Source of the DNA: Flavobacteriales bacterium UBA5933
Lineage (GTDB): Bacteria; Bacteroidota; Bacteroidia; Flavobacteriales; Weeksellaceae
Reading direction: 5' to 3'
DNA length: 5,392 bases
Assembly: GCA_002430925.1 (NCBI GenBank)
Contig: DJDD01000141.1
Coordinates: forward strand, 1 to 5,392
Of this stretch, positions 1-5,392 are shown piece by piece (the first letter of the stretch is position 1; every line of letters begins with the position of its first letter). Below the pieces are notes generated by a model. That model searched no databases, was not told the DNA's origin, and worked only from the letters and a program-made list of their open reading frames with translations. The translations under genes were made by a program, and so were the position numbers.

Positions 1-21
1 GGCATAGCAGTAGATTGGTAA
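1..21 (+). CDS. Possible C-terminal tail of a truncated plus-strand gene
   Basis: Frame 1 on the plus strand reads Gly-Ile-Ala-Val-Asp-Trp and then TAA at 19-21. The frame is open to the window edge, so this could be the last six codons of a gene lying to the left and converging on the minus-strand operon. A convergent layout would fit the terminator and structured element that follow. Six codons cannot identify a product, and frame 3 is also open to the edge (its stop is at 30), so this is a weak call based on plausibility alone. Confidence 0.2.
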   Translation, partial: GIAVDW

Positions 22-47
22 TTCGAATTTAAAAAATAATCTGCTAT
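4..47. repeat. Interrupted inverted repeat at the left edge
   Basis: ATAGCAG at 4-10 is the exact reverse complement of CTGCTAT at 41-47. The pairing continues with ATT (14-16) against AAT (38-40) once a 3-nt bulge (TAG, 11-13) is allowed. The loop is about 21 nt and AT-rich. It overlaps the possible stop codon at 19-21, so it could be a transcript-end hairpin for a plus-strand neighbour. There is no strong T-run on either side, so it is not a textbook intrinsic terminator. Confidence 0.35.
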
Positions 48-113
48 AAAACAATTATTTAACACAAAAAAAGAAAAATATCGAAGATGAATTTTCTTGT
101 TTTATACGAATTT

Positions 114-238
114 GCGTTAGGGATTGAAGTGGAAATCCTTTGCTAATACAATGCATTTCCACTTCGCTCAATGACCAAATCGAAATGCAATGAACAATTA
201 GAAAAGATTGTAACGGAAAGCCCGACCGAAGGGAACGC
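114..238. repeat. Structured intergenic repeat-like element, flavobacterial type
   Basis: The element is bounded by complementary ends: GCGTT at 114-118 pairs with AACGC at 234-238. Inside are a 7-bp hairpin (119-125 with 134-140, one G-U pair), an 11-bp perfect inverted repeat (126-136 with 155-165), and another pairing of 8 bp plus 2 bp across a mismatch (149-159 with 182-192). CCC (221-223) can pair with GGG (231-233) next to the closing stem. It is richer in G+C than the sequence around it. From memory, end blocks like GCGTTAGGGATTGAAG and GGAAAGCCCGACCG, around a variable middle, recur between genes in many flavobacterial genomes; I could not search to confirm this. It could be a dispersed non-autonomous repeat, a non-coding RNA, or a transcript-end structure between convergent genes. 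The transcribed strand is unknown, and no open frame of note covers it. Confidence 0.5.
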
Positions 239-261
239 CATTATAAAGTTAAATGTTAAAA

Positions 262-274
262 ATGTATTATACAT
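262..274. repeat. 13-bp palindrome after the terminator
   Basis: ATGTAT (262-267) and ATACAT (269-274) are perfect reverse complements around one central T. The site lies just beyond the T-run of the operon terminator. It has the symmetry of a small protein-binding site, but AT-rich sequence gives such palindromes by chance, and no promoter is visible beside it. Confidence 0.25.
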
Positions 275-277
275 GAT

Positions 278-305
278 AAAAAATGCCAACAATTTCTTGC
301 TGGCA
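278..305 (-). terminator. Intrinsic terminator of the adhesin-barrel operon
   Basis: Read on the minus strand, TGCCAGCAA (305-297) pairs with TTGTTGGCA (292-284) as a 9-bp stem with one G-U pair. It is closed by a GAAA loop (296-293), a stable GNRA tetraloop. A run of six T residues (283-278) follows directly. The hairpin begins 12 nt after the stop codon of the barrel gene. There is no matching T-run on the plus-strand side, so it should work mainly for minus-strand transcription. Stem, loop and U-tract all meet the intrinsic terminator pattern. Confidence 0.87.
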
Positions 306-317
306 AAATATAGTTAG

Positions 318-1187
318 TTAATAACAACTGCAACCTCTTCCTCTGTAACGTGGTCCAAATTCTAGTTTTAGTTGAATTCCATAGGCCATTAATTTTGTTT
401 GATCTGTAATTCTATTCGTTTTTAAAATACTATTGAACTGTTTATCATTATAACCTGCATCATTGTAATTGATTAATGAAATATTTGCTTTTATTTGTTG
501 CTTTTTTTGCATGTCATTTAATCCATAATCTATATATATACCTGTGTAAAGTCGAATATTATCATCCAATTCAAAGCTAAGTCCTGTTTCTGCACTTAAA
601 GCAAAAGCGGTATTTAATTTTGTGTTTGAAGTACTTTTCCAATTGTCGAAAGTTTCAAATCCATGATTTGGAATATCAAATAATTCCGCATTTACGTCTG
701 AATAAAATCCAGTTAGTTGTAACTGATTCATAGTAATTGTAGATTTTTGTCCAAATGGTAAAAAAATTCTACCTCCTCCATTAAAATAAAATTGAGTATC
801 TCCTATGGTTCTGTATTGTAGCATTAATGGTATACTTAGTGCATTAAACTGATTTTCTTCTTTATAACCTTTAGTTTTAACTCTAAATTCAAACAATTCT
901 CCATCCGTATCGATTTCATCACTTGAATACACAGAATTATTTAGTGTTGTTTTGTTGCTATAAGTTCCTAGTTCTAATCCTGTGATAATTGCTAAATGAT
1001 AATTAAGGAAATAAGTATAACCAACTCCAATTCTCGCTCCTAATTTTAGCGTATTATTTCCATCATCTATATTATAAGATAAACCTTGCATTCCTGCGTT
1101 AGCCAATATACTTATCTGTTGAGCGTTAGAGAATATAGTTCCTAAAAATATAAAACTTAGAGCTAAACTATTTTTTATCGTTTTCAT
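318..1187 (-). CDS. Outer-membrane beta-barrel protein with Cys-X-Cys tail
   Basis: This 289-residue protein probably sits in the outer membrane as a small beta-barrel. Residues 1-22 form a signal peptide (Lys-rich start, hydrophobic core, cleavage likely after Ser-Asn-Ala before Gln-Gln). The mature part shows alternating hydrophobic strands near residues 24-40, 46-76, 115-147, 191-222 and 265-277, with long polar loops between, including acidic 84-100. The pattern resembles the OMP_b-brl/PorT-like families. Patterns such as SIPLMLQYR (118-126), GFYSD (160-164) and LYTGIYIDYGLN (213-224) recall a family of Bacteroidota outer-membrane proteins, sometimes carrying OmpA domains; none is present here. 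The start is the ATG at 1187, 11 nt after the adhesin stop, with AAGAAAAA just upstream. That spacing implies co-transcription and perhaps translational coupling. An odd tail follows the presumed last strand: residues 278-289 are basic and end Cys-Ser-Cys-Tyr, with the only cysteines in the protein. It lacks the recognisable PorP/SprF start. Barrel fold likely; exact role unknown. Confidence 0.85.
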   Translation of the reverse strand: MKTIKNSLALSFIFLGTIFSNAQQISILANAGMQGLSYNIDDGNNTLKLGARIGVGYTYFLNYHLAIITGLELGTYSNKTTLNNSVYSSDEIDTDGELFEFRVKTKGYKEENQFNALSIPLMLQYRTIGDTQFYFNGGGRIFLPFGQKSTITMNQLQLTGFYSDVNAELFDIPNHGFETFDNWKSTSNTKLNTAFALSAETGLSFELDDNIRLYTGIYIDYGLNDMQKKQQIKANISLINYNDAGYNDKQFNSILKTNRITDQTKLMAYGIQLKLEFGPRYRGRGCSCY

Positions 1188-1198
1188 GTTTTTCTTAA

Positions 1199-4100
1199 TT
1201 ACTTAACCAATAATTTAGTACTAGATTTTTTACCATTTTTTAAGGACAGATATACTATATATACACCACCTATTAATGGAGCTGGAATCGTTGTTTCTAA
1301 ATCAATTTTTGTTATTTTATTGATTTGCTTACCTAATAAGTCTACAACAACAATTGATGCTCCAACTAAATCTTCTGAGGAATAATCTGCATATAATTTA
1401 AAAAGTTCTCCTTGTCTAATTGGATTAGGAGCTATTTTTATTCCACCTTTATTTATTTGTCTTGCAACAGCTATGCTTATAGGACAGGTATCAATTTCAT
1501 TACCATCAATATCAGTAGCCGTAACGTAGTATTCACCAGATAATGCTGAACTAGAATTATAAAATTGTTTTGTTGCTCCAAAAATCTTTTTTCCGTCTTT
1601 GTACCATTGCCATTTTACGTATTGATTTGAAAGGTTATCAAATATTAAAACATCATTCCACTTTTGTTTAATATAACCATTTAGTAAATTTCTCATAGTT
1701 ATTTCAACTTCCTCTGCATCATAATAATTTTCATCACCTTTTAGTATTGCTGTTATTTTTACCATACCACCTCTGATCATAATTGCTTTATTTCCGATAA
1801 TTTGAACAATTGATTCGTCTGAAGATTTATAAGTTATCGGTAAACCACTAGATGATTTTGCTTCTAAATCTATTGAAGTTTCGCCAGAACAACCAACAAC
1901 TAAGTTTTGATTCCACGTAATAGTTTGATATACTTTCATTATCTCTAGATTTGCTGTTAATATGAAACCTTCGTAATTTACTCCACCATCTATATTTGCT
2001 GTTACTAAATATGTTCCTGCATTTGTTTGGTTATTATTGGTATAACTGACTGTTGCTCCTGTTGGTAATGTTCCTATTATTGATAATGATTTTGAACTTC
2101 CATCATACTCAAAACTATTGTCTGAAAAACTAATTCCTGAAATAGTGGCTTTACTTATTTCTAGATAATTATTTACATACACTAAAGAATAATTTGATGT
2201 CGCTGATAAGGTTCCTTTTTGAATTTCATAAGTACCTACATCCTCTCCTATTTCTCTTTGTAAACTTCCAGAAAGTATATCTGATTGAATATCATTATTT
2301 ACTAAACCACTTACTGTATAAGTTAATTCTGGGTCTATCTCTGCATAATTTTTTGATTTTGGTTCTGCTGTTATAGTAATAATTGCAGGATTTATAGTTA
2401 AAATTTGTGAAACGTTTGCCGCTGGTAAATAGGTATTATCTCCTGATTGTATAGCTGTAATCGTAACATTCCCTATTGCTTTTGCCTTTAATTTCCATTT
2501 CCCATTATTATCTTTATATACTTCTGCAATTGAATTATTTGAGGATTGAAATTCAACTTCCAAACCACTAGAAGATATTGCTGACAATTCTATCTCATCT
2601 CCGTAAATTATATTTTGTAATGGATTGAATGTTATAATTTGATTTGCTAAAGTGGTAGCTGAAGTAGTAGCTTCAGAACTTTTATTACCCAAATTATCTT
2701 CTGCCGAGATATAATATGTATAACTGGTATTATTATTCAATCCTGTATGCTTATAGGTTTCTGTTCCACTTGGAATTGTCGCTAAAAATGTTTTTGTTCC
2801 TTCTATTAAAACAAATAAATTATATTGTTTAAAATCATCTTCTATATTGGCATTCCATGATAAATTAATCTCTTCATTACCACCTACTCCTACAAAATCT
2901 GTTGGTATTGCAGGTGCAACTAAATCTATTTCGTAAGTTTCACCAGAATTAAAACCATTCGCAATTAAATTCTCTGCAACATCCATGATTCCAGTTCCAG
3001 AAGGTTTTAAATCTAAACGAATTTCTCCTTGACCAGAAATAGAATTTACTACTACAGTATATTTATCATCAACGGTTGTAATACTTGCTATATTTCCGGA
3101 AGCTGAGCCTATAGTAGTAAGTGTAAAATCTGAAATATCTACACTAGATACAGGTTCAGAAAAAGTTACTTCAAAAGATACACTCGTTGCTTTTGTTGGA
3201 GAATCATTTAATCGAATTATAGAATTAACTACTGGTCGGATACCATCTATTACAATGTTTTTATTCGTAGATAAAGAACCTTTTTCTTTTGGTTCAGGTA
3301 ATAATAAAACAGCGTCTATTAAAGAAGAACTTTTTATTTTTGAGCCATTTAGAGATAGTGAAAACGTTGAATTATACTCTAAATTTTCACTTAAATCTCC
3401 TTGTTGTATATTATAGATAAAAGTTAATGTGTTTGTTCCTGTTCCACTAATGTATTCTGCACTTCTATCAACCAATCCTGTTTCTAAAAGAAGCTTAGGA
3501 ATACCATTTATAGTATCAACATTAACTATTTTATCAAATTCTACTGTTATAGGTATATTTCTTCCAATACCATATAAACCATTATCAGTTGTAGATGTAA
3601 CATTAATAATTTTTGGTGCTTGATAGGGCTGACTTTCATAAGCACCTATATCTATTGTTCCATCAAATAAACGTGGATTATTCGCTAAATCTGTATCTGT
3701 ATTTATATCACCTGTATACAAAGCATTATTTCCTTTGTTTACTAATGGGCTGTTTTGTTGTAAACTATAATCTCCACTAGATTCGTTTGTAAACAATGGA
3801 TCTAGTGTTCCATCTATATTTCCATTATCTGTTGAGGTAATTCCTTGTATGTAACTATATTTTATTTCTTTATTATAATTATTATATAGATTAGAAACTG
3901 TTGTGATTAATTTATCATTTATATCTTTATTTTTATAAAAAATACTGTTATAAAATGTAAATAAATTTTGACTAGAAATTATTAAATTAGACGAATTATC
4001 TACAACACTAGAATTTACAATTTTTACAAAAGACTTATTACTTTGTGAAGATGAATAAATTCCTCCACCATTTGGTGCATAATTTTTACTTAGAATCGAA

Positions 4101-5128
4101 TTATAAATATTAACATTTGATATTGATTGTAAACTATTATTACTATAAGAGTAAATTCCTCCACCATTATCACTAGAGTTATTTGATTTTATAGTAGAAT
4201 TATATATATTTATTTTAGATTCTAAATCATAAGAATAAGAGTGTATTCCAGCCCCAAATCTGCCTATATTATTTGAAATTAGAGATTGTTTTATATTAAC
4301 TTCTGAAGATGAATTATTTGATGACTCATTATAAACTCCACCTCCATTTGTTGTAGTAGTATTACAACTTACATCTACATTATTTAGGTTTAATATTGCT
4401 GATGAATCTGAAGATCTAAAATATATTCCTGCTCCTCTATCTCGATGAACACCTTGACCATTTATTTTTATTTCAGAATTTTGATTTGCATTCCCCATTT
4501 TTATAGTAAAACCATCTAAAAATAAAAAAATTGAATTTTTATTTATTCCTGTTACTACATGGTAAGCATTTTCTGTATTATTTTTTATTTCTAGTATTTT
4601 TCCACTACCGCTTATTATATCATCATCGTTAAAATCTCCACTTAATATCGTTCCATTAGGTGCTTCATTTTTTCCATCTGGTATTATACGCTTATCATCT
4701 AATGTTTTTATATTATTATCGGGATCAAAACCTCCGTATAATTTTACATTATTTACCATCAAAAATGTATTATTTCTACCGTCATCTTTTCCATAATTTT
4801 CTCCATCTTCTGGCGAGTATAAAGGATGGTAAGTTCCTTTGGATACATATATTTTCAGTGGATTACTATCACTCCAAGCATGTTTCTTGTTTTCGTCGTT
4901 TGCCCATTTCAACGCATCTGCCAATTCGCCTATTGCATTGTCCCAAGATGATCCATCTTGTTTTCCTGAACCATCTTTCTTTACGTAAAGTATATTATCC
5001 GAACTAGGTGTAAAAACTACTTTTGGATTATAAGTCGATGAAATTAAAATTTTATTTCTATCTATTGTCCTAGCATTAAGTAGAGTTGCAAAAAACAAAA
5101 AATAGAAAAATAAGTACATTTTTCTCAT
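1199..5128 (-). CDS. T9SS-exported beta-helix/Ig-like/MBG surface protein (adhesin-like)
   Basis: A large secreted, probably surface-displayed protein. I start it at the ATG at 5128 (1309 residues; numbering below). An in-frame TTG at 5146 adds six residues, but it lies at the base of a hairpin and spoils the signal peptide. Residues 1-19 (MRKMYLFFYFLFFATLLNA) are a good signal peptide. Residues 45-104 match the entry segment of beta-helix proteins (YVKKDGSG, DGSSWDNAI, IYVSKGTYHP). About 155-435 form a right-handed beta-helix with five GAG/GGG turns. Residues 442-498 (DPLF, SPLVNKGN, NNPRLFDGTIDIGAYE) resemble a choice-of-anchor-Q segment. Then come Ig-like modules (504-629, 630-736), fibronectin III (737-827), Ig-like (829-913), two MBG-type modules (915-993, 994-1066) and two more Ig-like modules (1067-1147, 1148-1223). 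Residues 1224-1309 are a T9SS type A sorting domain (IKIAPNP, VDLLGK, GGVYIVYL, KLLVK end), normally cleaved when the protein is attached to the surface. No catalytic motif is visible, so adhesion or matrix function is inferred. Alternatively, the helix could bind or cleave polysaccharide. It is first in the operon. Confidence 0.92.
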   Translation of the reverse strand: MRKMYLFFYFLFFATLLNARTIDRNKILISSTYNPKVVFTPSSDNILYVKKDGSGKQDGSSWDNAIGELADALKWANDENKKHAWSDSNPLKIYVSKGTYHPLYSPEDGENYGKDDGRNNTFLMVNNVKLYGGFDPDNNIKTLDDKRIIPDGKNEAPNGTILSGDFNDDDIISGSGKILEIKNNTENAYHVVTGINKNSIFLFLDGFTIKMGNANQNSEIKINGQGVHRDRGAGIYFRSSDSSAILNLNNVDVSCNTTTTNGGGVYNESSNNSSSEVNIKQSLISNNIGRFGAGIHSYSYDLESKINIYNSTIKSNNSSDNGGGIYSYSNNSLQSISNVNIYNSILSKNYAPNGGGIYSSSQSNKSFVKIVNSSVVDNSSNLIISSQNLFTFYNSIFYKNKDINDKLITTVSNLYNNYNKEIKYSYIQGITSTDNGNIDGTLDPLFTNESSGDYSLQQNSPLVNKGNNALYTGDINTDTDLANNPRLFDGTIDIGAYESQPYQAPKIINVTSTTDNGLYGIGRNIPITVEFDKIVNVDTINGIPKLLLETGLVDRSAEYISGTGTNTLTFIYNIQQGDLSENLEYNSTFSLSLNGSKIKSSSLIDAVLLLPEPKEKGSLSTNKNIVIDGIRPVVNSIIRLNDSPTKATSVSFEVTFSEPVSSVDISDFTLTTIGSASGNIASITTVDDKYTVVVNSISGQGEIRLDLKPSGTGIMDVAENLIANGFNSGETYEIDLVAPAIPTDFVGVGGNEEINLSWNANIEDDFKQYNLFVLIEGTKTFLATIPSGTETYKHTGLNNNTSYTYYISAEDNLGNKSSEATTSATTLANQIITFNPLQNIIYGDEIELSAISSSGLEVEFQSSNNSIAEVYKDNNGKWKLKAKAIGNVTITAIQSGDNTYLPAANVSQILTINPAIITITAEPKSKNYAEIDPELTYTVSGLVNNDIQSDILSGSLQREIGEDVGTYEIQKGTLSATSNYSLVYVNNYLEISKATISGISFSDNSFEYDGSSKSLSIIGTLPTGATVSYTNNNQTNAGTYLVTANIDGGVNYEGFILTANLEIMKVYQTITWNQNLVVGCSGETSIDLEAKSSSGLPITYKSSDESIVQIIGNKAIMIRGGMVKITAILKGDENYYDAEEVEITMRNLLNGYIKQKWNDVLIFDNLSNQYVKWQWYKDGKKIFGATKQFYNSSSALSGEYYVTATDIDGNEIDTCPISIAVARQINKGGIKIAPNPIRQGELFKLYADYSSEDLVGASIVVVDLLGKQINKITKIDLETTIPAPLIGGVYIVYLSLKNGKKSSTKLLVK
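4055..4435 (-). repeat. Coding repeats for five beta-helix coils
   Basis: Five glycine turns begin at residues 232 (GAGIY), 262 (GGGVY), 292 (GAGIH), 322 (GGGIY) and 354 (GGGIY), at spacings of 30, 30, 30 and 32 residues. Each is followed by a Ser/Asn-rich stretch and a strand such as VNIKQSLISNN or INIYNSTIKSNN. At DNA level the turns appear on the plus strand as near-identical ATTCCTCCACCATT blocks. This is the regular stacking of a right-handed parallel beta-helix. The protein repeats are clear; the DNA is only partly conserved. Confidence 0.8.
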
Positions 5129-5145
5129 GTGAATAATTATTTTCA

Positions 5146-5168
5146 AAATCTTATATTGACTAAGATTT
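5146..5168 (-). promoter_or_regulatory. Inverted repeat at the predicted 5' end of the adhesin mRNA
   Basis: AAATCTTA and TAAGATTT form a perfect 8-bp inverted repeat around a 7-nt loop, just downstream of the predicted -7 element. If transcription starts near 5167, the first ~22 nt of the mRNA would fold into this hairpin, leaving the ATG at 5128 free. It could be a 5' stabilising stem, or at DNA level an operator for a dimeric regulator. With only one G-C pair the RNA stem is weak, so a DNA operator is at least as likely. Confidence 0.4.
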
Positions 5169-5171
5169 GTA

Positions 5172-5201
5172 CAAAAATAATTTTCATAATTACCATTTTA
5201 A
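5172..5201 (-). promoter_or_regulatory. Candidate Bacteroidota-type promoter of the operon
   Basis: On the minus strand TATTTTTG (5179-5172) matches the Bacteroidota -7 consensus TAnnTTTG at every fixed position. A weak -33 element, TTA in place of TTG, lies at 5201-5199, leaving 19 nt between the elements, which suits this sigma factor. The start point would fall near 5165-5168, giving a leader of about 40 nt before the ATG at 5128. Only the -33 match is imperfect. Confidence 0.55.
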
Positions 5202-5212
5202 TTATTTCGAAG

Positions 5213-5230
5213 GGGACAAAAAAGGGACAA
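5213..5230. repeat. Tandem GGGACAA direct repeat upstream of the promoter
   Basis: GGGACAA occurs at 5213-5219 and again at 5224-5230, an 11-bp step, which places both copies on nearly the same face of the helix. Relative to the predicted start they lie at about -46 to -63, a common place for activator binding. They stand out because G-runs are rare in this AT-rich flank. Function is inferred from spacing and position only; they could also be a remnant of a mobile-element site. Confidence 0.4.
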
Positions 5231-5357
5231 TTTAAAATTGATAAACAAATTAAAAAATAAACAACTAATTAATTTATAATTTATTAAACTTTAAAAAAAA
5301 GGAATTTTTTATATAAAAGTTATACTGTTCCATTTATTCAATTCGATTAATCTTTTT

Positions 5358-5392
5358 TTAATTATTTTTTGAGGGCAATTGCTTCGCACCGT
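5358..5392 (-). other. Possible end of a neighbouring gene at the right edge
   Basis: The last ~22 bases are clearly richer in G+C than the preceding 150. On the minus strand all three frames are open to the edge: one ends RCEAIALKK with a stop at 5362-5364, one ends GAKQLPSKNN with a stop at 5358-5360, and one runs to a stop at 5309-5311. The composition change next to the first two stops suggests coding sequence ending here, upstream of the operon in the same direction. No product can be assigned. A structured non-coding element is an alternative. Confidence 0.2.

Noticed and set aside
71..98. AAGAAAA/TTTTCTT hairpin in the left flank
   Set aside because: Seven nearly all-A/T pairs with a 14-nt loop are expected by chance in sequence this AT-rich, and there is no U-tract or promoter nearby.
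318..1187. SprF/PorP identity for the barrel protein
   Set aside because: The mature N-terminus lacks the Asp-Pro-Gln-Phe/Tyr-type start of PorP/SprF proteins, and its strand pattern fits PorT-like or general outer-membrane barrel families better.
2194..2376. Plus-strand open frame of 60 codons
   Set aside because: It lies wholly inside the adhesin gene on the opposite strand, over the MBG region. Its Leu/Phe-rich translation is what antisense of Lys/Asn/Glu-rich AT-rich coding sequence gives, and it has no domain features.
3429..3623. Plus-strand open frame of 64 codons
   Set aside because: Antisense to the first Ig-like module of the adhesin. The minus-strand frame is continuous and clearly coding, and no promoter or separate composition supports a plus-strand gene.
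4031..4440. CRISPR-like regular repeats
   Set aside because: The periodic ATTCCTCCACC blocks are codons for the glycine turns of the beta-helix, lie in one open frame and are too degenerate for a CRISPR array.
4660..5007. Plus-strand open frame of 115 codons
   Set aside because: Antisense to the N-terminal part of the adhesin, whose conserved beta-helix entry motifs read on the minus strand. The His/Tyr/Leu-rich translation looks like an antisense shadow.
5293..5310. A-run/T-run hairpin around GGAA as a terminator
   Set aside because: The stem has only A-T pairs and would be unstable. Homopolymer runs are common throughout this flank.
5370..5392. tRNA or rRNA end at the right edge
   Set aside because: The G+C-rich stretch lacks the T-arm, D-arm or CCA patterns of a tRNA, and the visible piece is too short to recognise any rRNA.

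Overview
The window comes from an AT-rich member of the Bacteroidota, most likely a Flavobacteriaceae-type bacterium. Four things point there: a type IX secretion (T9SS) type A C-terminal sorting domain, MBG and Ig-like modules typical of Bacteroidota surface proteins, a promoter of the Bacteroidota form (TAnnTTTG at -7), and an intergenic element whose ends I recall as recurrent in flavobacterial genomes. I cannot name the species.

Both real genes are on the minus strand and read right to left as one two-gene operon. A promoter and possible operator sites lie at about 5146-5230. The first gene (5128 to 1199) encodes a secreted multidomain protein of about 1309 residues: signal peptide, right-handed beta-helix, choice-of-anchor-Q-like segment, a series of Ig-like, fibronectin III and MBG modules, and a T9SS sorting domain. 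After an 11-nt gap the second gene (1187 to 318) encodes a 289-residue outer-membrane beta-barrel protein with an unusual Cys-X-Cys tail. An intrinsic terminator with a GAAA loop (278-305) closes the operon 12 nt after the last stop.

The left flank (1-277) has no complete gene. It holds a possible C-terminal tail of a plus-strand gene ending at 21, an inverted repeat across that stop, a structured repeat-like element (114-238) with mutually exclusive hairpins, and a short palindrome (262-274). The right flank (5231-5392) is very AT-rich and I see no assignable element in it, except that the last ~30 bases are richer in G+C and may be the end of a neighbouring gene.

Working model (inference): the large protein crosses the outer membrane through the T9SS and is displayed on the surface as an adhesin-like or matrix-like stalk. 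The co-transcribed barrel may help export, anchor or stabilise it, by loose analogy with SprB/SprF pairs, although the barrel does not look like SprF. I found no convincing new enzymatic or defence system. The items most worth a second look are the regulatory architecture before the adhesin, the structured left-flank element and the Cys-X-Cys barrel tail.
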